A DNA stretch of 64,000 nt, taken from Desulfobulbus sp. Lineage in GTDB: Bacteria; Desulfobacterota; Desulfobulbia; Desulfobulbales; Desulfobulbaceae. This document shows, piece by piece, positions 28,601-37,288 of the stretch (within the stretch, counting starts at the first letter, position 1; every line of letters begins with the position of its first letter). A model generated the notes under the pieces. It made no database searches, was not told the origin of the DNA, and saw nothing but the letters and a program-made list of their open reading frames with translations. The position numbers and the translations under genes are program-made. The stretch lies in NCBI GenBank assembly GCA_031280615.1, contig JAITGO010000022.1, positions 1-64,000 of the forward strand, read 5' to 3'.

Positions 28601-28893
28601 TTGTGGTAGAACGAGGTGGAGGAGCTAAACACCTCGTCGCGCAGGCTGCGCAGGGCCACGATCCGGTCGCGCGCCTTGCCCGCCTCCAGCGAGCCGAGCA
28701 GGCTGACAATGGCATAGGCGATCCGCAAACCGCTGGAGGCCGCCATCTCCTTGATGCCGTGGGGGTGCATGTAGGGCGTCATCAACGAACGCACCGACTG
28801 CGGCCGGGAGCGCCGTTTGAGCACATCGTTGACGATGCCGAGCAGTTTGTAGTCGTTGGCGTCGAAAAAAAGCCGGGAAGGCCGGTGCTTCAT
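25696..28893 (-). CDS. Large uncharacterised membrane protein (1065 residues)
   Basis: I do not recognise a family with confidence. Residues 1-700 are mostly soluble and helical, with TPYMHPHGIKEM near 39-50 and a repeated charged pattern. Residues about 712-760 are two hydrophobic segments (IVAGFVPAFLTFAL, WVLAYLGAFIWFGITG), with more at about 812-875 (SPLLLYSVMALANGIYI; FRSIFSIPLALFFND), then a soluble tail. The membrane part faintly recalls the Gcr-type recombinase-like family, but this is weak. The start is ATG 28893. The gene lies 15 bases after the Cache-GGDEF-EAL gene on the same strand, so a cyclic-di-GMP-linked role is possible. Confidence 0.7.
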   Translation of the reverse strand: MKHRPSRLFFDANDYKLLGIVNDVLKRRSRPQSVRSLMTPYMHPHGIKEMAASSGLRIAYAIVSLLGSLEAGKARDRIVALRSLRDEVFSSSTSFYHKNTARVLMQIIKELVRHEGDEVRQLELAHDFRMVYTGKPRRVRKELAKYHLLEMPEEWNQFAFDDHVHDANTKGRKSPTHLLMDAWIKGIRKLTVVYYNHVEQEVVEELLEAGEILGIHVRIGIEFSSRFRDKFVRFIWELEGFFDRSSLLQFLREEAVREMLDRGRLVSLYQQGYVLEVIPVFNDAHRPGLDRELGVETPPLDREQFLRFVGTGQPSLLHLAKFIQNHYRIALEAEVQRIHQTYLQDSSTREKLLEACSGRMARLDLEKIINQYLLPLRNPGLHDPTVPHDEGQPALMHLAPQELLGRLASMHSGSRFTLNLSNLSIHDTLELLYICQGRITHLEAFNLKDAGHGMTAQASVKGSGFAGEAVDISSPAQNYQMINVLQKALNEDNVIALKRAIRAIIWDFERLRLLVEKRGEAGKSQPVPPDNQEALEAELAGMNRRRDDLLAILINIESFHSHYNKRYLGSRIGSGSTGQSQLQHGMGLVVVDTLPQRALRQVMHEHWGGERRKLIPVSARMIHHYHRRGEAPASLPWYRRLRQSLQGGGRAGSSLRWSDWSLDRFEVHPGADGNIATLGGIRRVPELDMYPGRKKKQNSRPPLRYLNSHLCNTLKIVAGFVPAFLTFALTKDWWVLAYLGAFIWFGITGARNIIQSILGGGGLKRSPLLPWNSLVSWSRIADSLFYTGFSVPLLDYLVKTLLLQQLLGITTSTSPLLLYSVMALANGIYISAHNTLRGLPPSAIVGNFFRSIFSIPLALFFNDTLAVALHWAMVPQVEEGLQKWAAVISKLASDCVAAVIEGLADRQSNVSIRLADYREKLSQMFSAYARLDVLFPEEDVLDLLQSPKALIAAIHKEAHDLEQVFIVNALDLMYIWMYQPRARKALQQIVAAMSAEEWLIFYRSQLVLKRQREISQVFVDGMVGRNFAKALAFYLDRSDAYLLDMVEMGRFREQYRQKYGLLATA

Positions 28894-28908
28894 GGGATCA
28901 GGTCGTGG

Positions 28909-31809
28909 TCAATGGGGAGGTGGCCCGCCTTGGCCGACACGTTCGGCGGCGAGATATTTGAGGACGTCGTCGCCGGGAATCGGCCGGGAAAAGTAGTAGC
29001 CCTGCGCCTCGTGGCAGCCCAGGGCCTCCAGCCGATGCAACTGTTCTTCCGTCTCCACGCCCTCGGCCACGACCTTCAGCCGCATCTGCTGGCAAATGGC
29101 GACGATGGTGGCGACGATGCCGCCGTGGGTATCCATGTCGTCGACGAACTGCTTGTCGATCTTCAGCGTGCTCACCGGCATCTTGCTGAGCAGGCCCAAT
29201 GAGGAGTAGCCGGTGCCGAAATCGTCGATGGAAAAGGACACGCCCAGTTCGCGGAGGCGGTTCATGACCTTCAGGGTGTGGTCGACATCGGTCATGGCCG
29301 TGGTTTCGGTGATTTCGAATTCAATGGCGTCGGCTTCGATCCGGTACTGGCTGAACAGCTCGCCGACAATGTCGACAAAATCGCTGTTGTGGAATTGGCG
29401 CGGCGCAACGTTGACGCTGATCGGTACCGCTACCCCCTGCTCCCGCATCGTTCCATGGAAAATACAGGCTTGCTCCAGCACCAGCAGGCAGAGATCGTCG
29501 ATCAGGCTCGATTCCTCGGCAATGGGAATGAAGGCGCCCGGGGAGACGATCCTGTTGCCCTGTTCCCAGCGAATCAGCGCTTCCAGGGACGAGGCGGTCC
29601 GGGTTTCGATGTCCACTTTGGGTTGATAATACACGATGAATTCACGGTTGAGCAGGCCGGTGCGGATTTTGTTCTCGGTTTGCAGCCGTTTGAGCAACTC
29701 GTCGTGCATCTCCCTGGAGAACATCGCGTGCCTGTTTTTCCCCTCCCGCTTGGCCTTGTGCATGGCCATGTCGGCGCTCCTGATCAGGTCGGGGGGATTG
29801 TCGCAGTCGTCCGGAAAAACGGTGATGCCGATACTGGCGTTGACGTAGATCTTCTTGAAATCGAGTAGAAACGGTTCGTTGAGCACGGCCTGGATCTGGT
29901 CGGCGGCCAGGGGGATCAACGATTCGTTGTCGATCCGCTCCATCAGCAGGAGGAACTCGTCTCCGCCAATCCGGTACAGGGTATTGTTGTCGGTCAGGAG
30001 GGAGGACAGGCGCTGGCTGACCTGGATCAGCAGGTCGTCACCCTGTTTGTATCCGAGCACGTCGTTGATATTCTTGAAATTATCCAAATCGATATACAGC
30101 AGCGACACCTTGGTACCCTCGTTGCTCGCCCTGGCGCAGGCCGCGCCGAGCTTGCGTTCCAGGCCGATGCGGTTGGGCAGGCGGGTCAGGAGATCGTGAT
30201 AGGCCATGTAGGCGATCTGCCACTCTCGCTTCTTCTGTTCGCCAATCTCGTAGAAGGAGGCGAAATAATAGGCGGTTTCCCTCCGGTCGTTGCGAATGGC
30301 GCTGATCGTCAGCCATTCCGGATAGACGGTTCCATCCTTCTTCTTGTTCCAGATCTCGCCTTCCCACAACCCCCTCGCCAGCAGCTGCTGCCACATTTCG
30401 GCGTAGAAGACGCCATCATGCCGGCCGGACTTGAGCAGCCGCGGATTTGCTCCGATGGCCTCGTCCTGCCCATACCCGGTTATGGTGGTAAATGCCTCGT
30501 TCACCGCCAGAATGCGGCCGGAGGCATCGGTGATGGCCATGCCCTCGGGGGAATTGTCGAAAATCTTCTTGTAGAGATGCAGAAACGTCTCGGCGCTTTT
30601 CCGGCGGTGCGCCTCGGCGACCAATTTCTTGTTGGCGCTCCGCACCCCGAGGAGATGCTCCTCGAATGCCACCAACAGGGCGGTGGCCTCGCAACCGCCG
30701 CCCGATCCCTTTGCAATCGGGATATTCAGTTGGTGCGCGAATCGGCGCAAGGGAGCGACGATCGCGCGGCTCAACCGGAACGAGGCACCTACGGCGAACG
30801 CCGTCCCGAGCAGAACCGCCAGGATGCCGGTGGTCTTGATGGCAAGCAGGCCGGCTTCGGCTTCGGCGGCATCGGTGGTCAGCCCGACGGTCAAGTCGAA
30901 CTGCGGGATGCGGTGGAAGAAAAACAGGCGCTCCTTTGCCGGACGGTCCGCGCCCCCATCCCACAACAGCCGCATCGTCCGGTCCATATCTTTCGATCCC
31001 GCCTCCAGGATCGGTTTGAGCCGGGCCGCATACACATCGGCCGCCGTCTTCTCGAACACCAGGGGGTGAGCCAGCAGCTTGGCCTGGCTGTTGAGCAGAA
31101 AGGCATAGCCCGAGGCGCCATACTTGATGCCGACCATCCGCCGCTCGACATCGCGGAAATCGATGAACCGCTCGACCTCCTCGCGGTAGCAGACCGCCGA
31201 GACGATCCAGTCCCAAGGATGGAAATATTCCATGGAAAGCGCCTTGGGATGCGGGCCCGCTTCATCCGGATTTTTCCAGCTGTATTCGAGATATCCCCGC
31301 TTGGTTTCGAGCTGCCGCTTGATAAAGGGCCAGTATTCGCGCAGCTCCTCCGCTTGCAGGATGTTTTTCCCGATCAGCGCTTCGCGGGGGTGAAACAGAA
31401 TGACCCCGGTGGAGTCGATGCAATAGACGTAGCCGGAAGGCCCGATCTTCTGCACCTTCATGGCGGCGAAAATTTCCTGCTTGGCGAGATTCGCGCCGGT
31501 GGCACCCGAACCCGCCCATTTCGCCTGGACCAGCTCAATCTGCCGCATGTTGTTTTCAACGATGCCGTGGAGATAGCCGCGGAGCGAGGCGTCGACCGAG
31601 GCCTCGACCATGGCGGCGGCGGAAAGGCCCGCGGCCTCCATGCCCTCTTCGATGCTGGTGTTGAAGCGCTCCAGGGAGATCCGGAACAGGACGGCGCACA
31701 GCGCCAGCAAGGGGAGGAGCAAAAAAAGAATAGTGCCGAAGAATGTCTTCTTGCCGATCGACCACTGCTCGATCTTCAGTCGTTTGCCTATCCTACTCGA
31801 AATGCCCAT
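28909..31809 (-). CDS. Cache-PAS-GGDEF-EAL cyclic-di-GMP signalling protein
   Basis: 966 residues. An N-terminal helix (about 20-45) and a second near 335 flank a periplasmic region with two Cache modules (GPSGYVYCIDSTGVILFHP and KYGASGYAFLLNSQAKLLAHP). A PAS domain (MAITDASGRILAVNEAF) follows. The GGDEF site is intact at 615-619 and EAL at 743-745; DDFGTGYSS and KIDKQFVDDM are also kept. Both synthesis and hydrolysis of c-di-GMP are possible. ATG 31809 was chosen because residues upstream lack homology; its ribosome-binding site is weak. It is followed by the unknown 1065-residue protein. Confidence 0.93.
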   Translation of the reverse strand: MGISSRIGKRLKIEQWSIGKKTFFGTILFLLLPLLALCAVLFRISLERFNTSIEEGMEAAGLSAAAMVEASVDASLRGYLHGIVENNMRQIELVQAKWAGSGATGANLAKQEIFAAMKVQKIGPSGYVYCIDSTGVILFHPREALIGKNILQAEELREYWPFIKRQLETKRGYLEYSWKNPDEAGPHPKALSMEYFHPWDWIVSAVCYREEVERFIDFRDVERRMVGIKYGASGYAFLLNSQAKLLAHPLVFEKTAADVYAARLKPILEAGSKDMDRTMRLLWDGGADRPAKERLFFFHRIPQFDLTVGLTTDAAEAEAGLLAIKTTGILAVLLGTAFAVGASFRLSRAIVAPLRRFAHQLNIPIAKGSGGGCEATALLVAFEEHLLGVRSANKKLVAEAHRRKSAETFLHLYKKIFDNSPEGMAITDASGRILAVNEAFTTITGYGQDEAIGANPRLLKSGRHDGVFYAEMWQQLLARGLWEGEIWNKKKDGTVYPEWLTISAIRNDRRETAYYFASFYEIGEQKKREWQIAYMAYHDLLTRLPNRIGLERKLGAACARASNEGTKVSLLYIDLDNFKNINDVLGYKQGDDLLIQVSQRLSSLLTDNNTLYRIGGDEFLLLMERIDNESLIPLAADQIQAVLNEPFLLDFKKIYVNASIGITVFPDDCDNPPDLIRSADMAMHKAKREGKNRHAMFSREMHDELLKRLQTENKIRTGLLNREFIVYYQPKVDIETRTASSLEALIRWEQGNRIVSPGAFIPIAEESSLIDDLCLLVLEQACIFHGTMREQGVAVPISVNVAPRQFHNSDFVDIVGELFSQYRIEADAIEFEITETTAMTDVDHTLKVMNRLRELGVSFSIDDFGTGYSSLGLLSKMPVSTLKIDKQFVDDMDTHGGIVATIVAICQQMRLKVVAEGVETEEQLHRLEALGCHEAQGYYFSRPIPGDDVLKYLAAERVGQGGPPPH

Positions 31810-31954
31810 GACAGATAATCCGGATGGCGTGCGCCTACAAAACCAGCAGCGGGCGCGGCGGCATGCCGGACCGGGCTGGCGGAGTCGATTGCATAATATC
31901 AAGCATGCCGCATCGCACTTCGGAGGTGAAGCGATTTTTTCGGCGGCACGATTC

Positions 31955-31976
31955 AAAAATCCTTTGAAAAAAGGAT
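31955..31976 (-). terminator. Probable terminator after the zinc-transport/acyl-CoA synthetase genes
   Basis: A stem of ATCCTTT (31959-31965) with AAAGGAT (31970-31976) and a 4-base loop, followed on the minus strand by a short T-run. It lies 280 bases past the acyl-CoA synthetase stop and before the Cache-GGDEF-EAL start. The stretch 31977-32257 between them has no supportable gene; it contains a run of about nine G at 32137 and only weak open frames. Confidence 0.5.
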
Positions 31977-32257
31977 ATTACCACAGTTCGTCCAGCGATG
32001 GTAGAGACAGAAAACACCGAAAAGCGCGACCGATGGACCGGGTCTTATCCTCCTGGCCGGCAACGATCGGCAGGCGGAAGTTTCGGAGGACAGCCCATTT
32101 TCTTTTTCAGGACAAAGAGATGGGAACGGTTCGACGGGGGGGGGCGACGAGCGCGGCCCGCTCGGCGGAATGGAAAACCGCAGGCCATCGGGCCAGGCCG
32201 TGCAGTCGGATGCTACCGGAAGCGGCAGCCTCGGCAGCACCAGCGCCAGGGCCTTTT

Positions 32258-34378
32258 TCACTGCCGGCCGGTATCGAGCCGCAGCCGGGCGTCCAAAGCC
32301 AATGCCCCGCCCCGGTCGAGCAAACGGAACGGGTTGACATCCAGTTCGGCAATCTGCGGGAATTCGGCCAACAGCCGGGCAACGGCAAGGATGGCACGGG
32401 CAAAGGGGGCCGGATCGACCGGTGGCTGTCCCCGGACGCCGGCCAAGAGCGCCGCCGACCGCAGTTGCTTAATTTTCCCGGTGATTTCTGCAAGCGACGA
32501 GGGCGCGAGTATCCGCTGCACGTCCTGGAACACCTCGACGAAAATGCCACCATGGCCGAACAGGACCACCGGGCCGAAGGCGGGATCCTGGAGACCGCCG
32601 ATGAACAGATCGTGCCCGGCCGGCGCCATGGCCGCCACCCGCACCCCGTCGAACCGGGCGCCGGGATGGTGGCGCATGAGATTGGTCCGAATGCGATCAA
32701 ATCCCCTGGCTGCTTCTGCGGCGGAAGCGATGTCGACGAGCACTCCGCCGGCCTCGGTCTTGTGCACCGCCTCCGGCGATACCACCTTGAGCACCACCGG
32801 CGGCCCGATCCGCGCCGCCAGCTCCGCGGCTTCCTCGGCGGTGCGGGCCACGGCCGAAGCCGGGCCGGCAAGGCCGCAGCAGGCAAGCAGCTCCAGGGTC
32901 TCCTCTCCGACCACCTCGCTACGTCCGCGCAACCAGGTCTCGATCCGGTCGGGATCAAGGCCCTCGTCACCCGGATCGGGCCGAAAGGGACCGGCGGCCT
33001 TGCGGACATGGTAGCGCATTTGCCGGTCCAGGGCGGCAATCGCCTCCTCCGGGCCGTCGAACACCGGAACCGGCGATTGCGCCTTCATCGCCGCCACCTC
33101 CCGCGCCGCGCCGTACATGACCAGCGCCATGGGCTTGCCCGAGGAACGGACCGCCCCGGCCACCGCCAGGCTCGGATCGGTGGTAAACATGCCGGTGAAC
33201 ACATCTTCCCCGCCCGCCGGCATCGACGGCCGCTGGCTGGCAAAGATGGCGGCGTCGACCCGGTCGTTGGCCAGGACATGGCTGAAAATCAGCGGGTATT
33301 TGTCGACCCGGTAGATATCGCCCATGTCGAGGGGATTTTGCAGCCGGATGATGTCGGCGCGGGCCACCCCGGCCAGCTCTTCGAAAAAGGCCGGGCCCGG
33401 ATCGGCACAGCTCAATCCCCGATGCTCGCAGAGATCGGCCATGGCCACCCCCAGGCCGCCGGCCGGGCTCATGAGCATGATCCGGTTGCCGCGCATCGGC
33501 GGCAGATCGAAGGCCTTGGCCGTGGTGACGAAGTCCCGGAGCCGGTCGATGCGGAGGATACCGGCCCGTTCCAGGGCGGCATCGAGGATGGCGTCGTCGG
33601 TGCTCAAGGCGGCGGTGTGGCTCATGGCCGCCAGGCCGCCGGCCCGGGTGGTGTTGGCCTTGTAGAAGAGCACCGGCTTGTCGATCCGCTCGGCCAACTC
33701 CACCAGCCGCCGGCCGTTGCCGATGCTCTCCAGATAGATCCCGATCACCTTGGTCGCCGGATCGGCGCCCAGGTATTCGAGCAGATCGCACTCGTCGAGG
33801 TCGAGCTTGTTGCCGATACTAGCGAATTTGGCCAGCCCCACCTGTTCGGCTTCGAGCAGATTCCAGAGGAAAAGTCCCAGGCCGCCGCTCTGGGTGATCA
33901 GGGAGAAACCGCCCGGCCGTACCGGGAAAGAGGGGACAAAGGGCAGGCAGAGGCCGCTGGCGGTATCGGCCAGAGCCAGGCTGTTGGGGCCGACGAAGCG
34001 CATGCCGTGGCTGCGGGCAAGCGCAAGCAGCCGGGTTGCCAGCGCCCTGCCCTCTTCGCTGGCCTCGTTGAAGCCACCGGCCTGGATCGCCAGTTGCCGA
34101 ATGCCCGCCCGGCCGCAATCGGCCACTGCCTCCGGGACAAAACGGGCCGGGATGAGCAGCACCGCCAGATCCGGAATCAGTGGCAGGTCGGCGGCACTGC
34201 GATACACCCGGATGCCGTCGACATCGGTCTCGTCGGTGGCCGGATTGACACCGAAGATCCGGCCGCGGTATCCCCAGCGCAGGCAGTTGCCGACTATGAT
34301 GCGGGGGGTGTTGCGGGCCTTGGAAGAGAGGCCGTACACGGCCAGGGATGCGGGGGCAAAAAATGTATCCATGGGCAT
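32258..34378 (-). CDS. Acetate/acyl-CoA ligase (ADP-forming), alpha-beta fusion
   Basis: 706 residues. The N-terminal CoA-binding domain (SLAVYGLSSKARNTPRIIV) leads to a succinyl-CoA-ligase-like domain with ITQSGGLGLFLWN and SHTAALSTDD, the likely phospho-His motif. The C-terminal ATP-grasp domain contains PPVVLKVVSPEAVHKTEAGGV and GHGGIFVEVFQDV. It converts acyl-CoA, ADP and phosphate to acid, CoA and ATP. Two ATGs (34378, 34372) are possible. Open sequence runs far upstream across the permease gene but is only a long frame. It lies 74 bases after the zinc-transport permease. Confidence 0.88.
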   Translation of the reverse strand: MPMDTFFAPASLAVYGLSSKARNTPRIIVGNCLRWGYRGRIFGVNPATDETDVDGIRVYRSAADLPLIPDLAVLLIPARFVPEAVADCGRAGIRQLAIQAGGFNEASEEGRALATRLLALARSHGMRFVGPNSLALADTASGLCLPFVPSFPVRPGGFSLITQSGGLGLFLWNLLEAEQVGLAKFASIGNKLDLDECDLLEYLGADPATKVIGIYLESIGNGRRLVELAERIDKPVLFYKANTTRAGGLAAMSHTAALSTDDAILDAALERAGILRIDRLRDFVTTAKAFDLPPMRGNRIMLMSPAGGLGVAMADLCEHRGLSCADPGPAFFEELAGVARADIIRLQNPLDMGDIYRVDKYPLIFSHVLANDRVDAAIFASQRPSMPAGGEDVFTGMFTTDPSLAVAGAVRSSGKPMALVMYGAAREVAAMKAQSPVPVFDGPEEAIAALDRQMRYHVRKAAGPFRPDPGDEGLDPDRIETWLRGRSEVVGEETLELLACCGLAGPASAVARTAEEAAELAARIGPPVVLKVVSPEAVHKTEAGGVLVDIASAAEAARGFDRIRTNLMRHHPGARFDGVRVAAMAPAGHDLFIGGLQDPAFGPVVLFGHGGIFVEVFQDVQRILAPSSLAEITGKIKQLRSAALLAGVRGQPPVDPAPFARAILAVARLLAEFPQIAELDVNPFRLLDRGGALALDARLRLDTGRQ

Positions 34379-34452
34379 GGGTCCGGTAAATGGGAACGCA
34401 AAGACGGGTGCCTCCGGAACGCGGCCGCAGTGAGGCTTGGCCGAAGCGGCGC

Positions 34453-35319
34453 TCAGATCAGCCGTTCCCGGCGCCGGAACGCGGCCGCCATGCTGAGCGC
34501 GAACCAGCCGCAGGCCACCAGGATGATGGTGGCGCCGGTGGCGGTTCGGGCCCAATCCTGAGCGGAGAGCAGCAAGCCCGCCACCGCCGAACTCACGCTG
34601 ATGCCAACGGTCCACCAGAACATCGCGCCCGCCGAACGGGCAAAATTTCGGGCCGCCGCCGCCGGCACGATCAGCAGGGCGGTGACCAGCAGCACGCCCA
34701 CCGCCTGGACGGCAAACATGACGATCAGGGCCAGCAGGCCGGCGAACAGGTATTGCAGCACCGCCACCCGAACCCGGTGCGCCCGGGCCAGGGTCGGATT
34801 GAGGCCGATGTAGAGCAACTGGTTGTAGCAGCACGCCTGGAAGGTCATCAACACCGCGAACAGGCCCATGAGGGCGAGAATCTGTCCGTCGCTGATGGTA
34901 AGGATGTCGCCGTAGAGAAAACGCTGCAGATCGCGGGCCAACGACCGATCCCGGCTGACGATGGCCAGGCCGAAGGCGACCATGGCCGAGAAGAAAACCC
35001 CGATCACCGTGTCCGAAGAGAGGCTGGAAGTGCGCTGCATCAGCATGATACCCAATCCCACCAGCAGTCCGAAGGCCGGCATGGTCCAATCCGGATCCAG
35101 GGCCAGGAGCAGCCCCAGGGCCACACCGGCAAAAGCGGAGTGGCTGATCGCATCGGCGAAAAACGACATGCGGAAATTGACCACCAGGATGCCCATGGCC
35201 GCGGTCATCGGCGCCAGCAGAAGCAAGCCGGCCAGGGCTTGCTGCATGAATCTGGCCTGCAGGCAGTCGAAGGGCAGCAGCTGAGCAAGCAGCCCGTAGA
35301 GCGGCGACAGGTCAGGCAT
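34453..35319 (-). CDS. znuB: Zinc/manganese ABC transporter permease
   Basis: A 288-residue ABC-3 family permease with about seven or eight helices. FADAISHSAFAGVALGLLL and QAVGVLLVTALLIVPAAAARNFA are the family signatures. It moves Zn2+ or Mn2+ across the inner membrane with the ZnuC ATPase and ZnuA binding protein encoded just upstream. Its ATG overlaps the znuC stop by 8 bases. Confidence 0.92.
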   Translation of the reverse strand: MPDLSPLYGLLAQLLPFDCLQARFMQQALAGLLLLAPMTAAMGILVVNFRMSFFADAISHSAFAGVALGLLLALDPDWTMPAFGLLVGLGIMLMQRTSSLSSDTVIGVFFSAMVAFGLAIVSRDRSLARDLQRFLYGDILTISDGQILALMGLFAVLMTFQACCYNQLLYIGLNPTLARAHRVRVAVLQYLFAGLLALIVMFAVQAVGVLLVTALLIVPAAAARNFARSAGAMFWWTVGISVSSAVAGLLLSAQDWARTATGATIILVACGWFALSMAAAFRRRERLI

Positions 35320-36145
35320 CGGTGTGCTCCTGGCAGCAGGGCGCCGAGCAGACCGCCCGGTCGCCGGGCATGGAACGGGAACTGACCAGGCCCATGTGCA
35401 TGCCGAAAATGGCGGTGAGATGCTCGGCGGTCAGGGTTTGCCGGGGCGGTCCCTCGGCCGCGACCTTGCGGTTGAGGCAAATCACGTGGGTGGCGTGGTG
35501 GGTGACGGTGGCCAGGTCGTGGCTGACCATCAGTTGGGTGAATCCCCGTTTGCGCCGCAGCTCGTCGAGCAGTTCGCAGAAGATCAATTCCCCTTGGAAA
35601 TCGACCCCGGCCGAGGGTTCGTCCAGCACCAGCAGCTCGGGTTCCTGGCGCAGGGCCAGGGCCAGCAGCACCCGCTGCAATTCGCCGCCGGATAGCGCGC
35701 CGATGGCGCGGCCGGCCAAGTGATCCGCCTTGACCATGGCCAACGATTCCTCGGCCTGACGGCGCAGGACGGTATTGAGGCCGAACCACAGTGGTTTTTT
35801 CTGGAAGCCCATGACCAGGAACTCGCTGACGGTCAGGGGCATGCCCCGGTCAAAGGCCAGGCGTTGCGGCACGTAGCCGATGCGGGGAGCCGGGCTGCCG
35901 CTGCCGAAGACGATGCGGCCTCGGTAGCCGATCTCGCCCAGCAGGGCCAGCAGCAAGGTGGTTTTCCCCGCCCCGTTGGGGCCGATGATCGCGGTGCAGC
36001 TGCCTTTGGGCGCAGTAGCGCTCACCCGGTCGAGGATGGAAATGCCACCGCGTTCGACCGTGACCTCGTCGAAACGAACGGCCGATTCCAGGGGGCGATA
36101 CAGGGGCAAGGGATCAGTGGCTGCCAAGGGTTTGTTCCAAAACAA
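35312..36145 (-). CDS. znuC: Zinc/manganese ABC transporter ATP-binding protein
   Basis: 277 residues. Walker A is GPNGAGKTTLLLAL, the signature LSGGELQRVLLALAL, and Walker B LLVLDEPSAGVD, followed by the switch histidine in MVSHDL. The tail is Cys/His-rich (CSAPCCQEH), which may bind metal. No good ATG exists near the 5' end. The frame begins at TTG 36145 inside znuA, with another TTG near 36109 just after the znuA stop, so the start is unsure. Confidence 0.9.
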   Translation of the reverse strand: MFWNKPLAATDPLPLYRPLESAVRFDEVTVERGGISILDRVSATAPKGSCTAIIGPNGAGKTTLLLALLGEIGYRGRIVFGSGSPAPRIGYVPQRLAFDRGMPLTVSEFLVMGFQKKPLWFGLNTVLRRQAEESLAMVKADHLAGRAIGALSGGELQRVLLALALRQEPELLVLDEPSAGVDFQGELIFCELLDELRRKRGFTQLMVSHDLATVTHHATHVICLNRKVAAEGPPRQTLTAEHLTAIFGMHMGLVSSRSMPGDRAVCSAPCCQEHTDA

Positions 36146-37109
36146 TCATGTTGCGGCGCATCACCTGCTCGTAATAGTCGAGCGGAGCCTGCTCCGGGCC
36201 GTTGGCCGCCGGGTCGAGCCGAGCGGCGGCAATGCCGGCCTCCCTGGCAATGGTGGCGCCGATCGCCTCCGGATACTGCGGTTCGGTGAAAAGTGCGCCT
36301 GCTTTTTTCGCCTTGATCGCCGCCACCAAATCCAGGATCTCGGCGGCAGAAGGGTTCTGGCCGGGATGGGCCTGGATCACCGCCACCACCGCCAACCCCA
36401 TGTCCCGCGCCAGGTAGTCGAACACCCCATGCTGGGTCACGATCCGGTTGTTGGCCAGCCGCTTGCCCAGGGCGGCCATGTCGTCGGCCAGCCGGTTCAT
36501 CCGTTGTTCATAGGCGTTCGCGTTGGCGGCATAGCGGGCTGCGCCCGCAGGATGCGCCTGGGCCAGGCCGTCGGCGATGTTGGCGGCGAGCAGCGCGGCC
36601 ATGCGCGGGCTGGCAAAAAGATGCGGATTGGGGCCCTGGCCGTGGTGGTCATCGTCGTTATGGCCCTTGGCATCCCGACCCTCGCCGGGCGGCCGGTGGT
36701 CGTGGCCGGACCCGCCGAGCTCCGCATCCGTATACGCGAGCACGTGGCCGATCCCCTGCGAGCTGTCCACCACCTGCAGCCGCGGGTTGGCCTTGGCGAT
36801 CGGCGCGCCGAGAAACTCCTCCATCCCGAGTCCATTGACAATGAGCACGTCGGCCCGGGCCAGCTTACGCATGTCTTGCGGCGTCAGGGCATAGTCGTGC
36901 GGGCACCCCATTTCGGCCGGGATCATCAGGTCGATCTCGACGCCCTCGACGCCCTGGCTGATATTGCGGGTAATCTGATACAGGGGAAAGGTGGTGGTCA
37001 AAACCCGTACCTTGTGCTCCGCCGTCGAGGCCTGCAAGTGTGGCGGCAACAGAGCGAGGCAGCAGGAAAAAAGCAGTGGAAGAAGGAAGTTACGGCTTGG
37101 AATCGGCAT
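36114..37109 (-). CDS. znuA: Periplasmic zinc-binding lipoprotein/protein ZnuA-like
   Basis: 331 residues with a signal sequence (LLPLLFSCCLALLPPHLQA). It belongs to the ZnuA/TroA cluster A-I: the metal ligands include His in GCPHDY, PNPHLF and VTQHGVFDYL. A His/Asp-rich loop around residues 134-157 (GHDHRPP, GHNDDDHHGQG) is typical of zinc-specific members. AAGGAG precedes ATG 37109. It is the first gene of the znuACB-type operon. Confidence 0.93.
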   Translation of the reverse strand: MPIPSRNFLLPLLFSCCLALLPPHLQASTAEHKVRVLTTTFPLYQITRNISQGVEGVEIDLMIPAEMGCPHDYALTPQDMRKLARADVLIVNGLGMEEFLGAPIAKANPRLQVVDSSQGIGHVLAYTDAELGGSGHDHRPPGEGRDAKGHNDDDHHGQGPNPHLFASPRMAALLAANIADGLAQAHPAGAARYAANANAYEQRMNRLADDMAALGKRLANNRIVTQHGVFDYLARDMGLAVVAVIQAHPGQNPSAAEILDLVAAIKAKKAGALFTEPQYPEAIGATIAREAGIAAARLDPAANGPEQAPLDYYEQVMRRNMIVLEQTLGSH

Positions 37110-37130
37110 GGTCGGGTCTCCTTGCTCGAT

Positions 37131-37147
37131 GCGCGCTTACAGCGCGC
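37131..37147. promoter_or_regulatory. Inverted repeat upstream of znuA
   Basis: GCGCGC (37131-37136), a 5-base spacer TTACA, then GCGCGC (37142-37147), starting 22 bases before the znuA ATG. It could be an operator or a 5' leader hairpin. It does not match the A+T-rich Zur box of gammaproteobacteria. Confidence 0.35.
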
Positions 37148-37288
37148 GTAACGCCATTGCTGCGAAAACGTTTGCAGTAGAACTTGGTTATTTGCCGGCG
37201 AGTCGCCCGGAATCATGCGGTCGGCCGTTGCTTCGCCCGTACCGCCGGTGGACCATGGCTTGGCGCGCAAGCCCTGCCCATGAAGCGG

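Noticed and set aside
27016..29202. A 728-codon plus-strand frame opposite the unknown membrane protein and the EAL domain
   Set aside because: It spans two real minus-strand genes and shows no motifs; it is an antisense shadow.
31953..32261. A 102-codon minus-strand frame overlapping the acyl-CoA synthetase stop (GTG start)
   Set aside because: Pro/Arg-rich composition with no motif or ribosome-binding site.
31610..34561. A 983-codon plus-strand frame over the acyl-CoA synthetase and the GGDEF-EAL start
   Set aside because: No homology and low-complexity, charged sequence; the opposite strand holds recognisable enzymes.
34379..35089. Upstream extension of the acyl-CoA synthetase frame
   Set aside because: It runs across the zinc-permease gene in another frame and has no domain match; ATG 34378 fits the family start.
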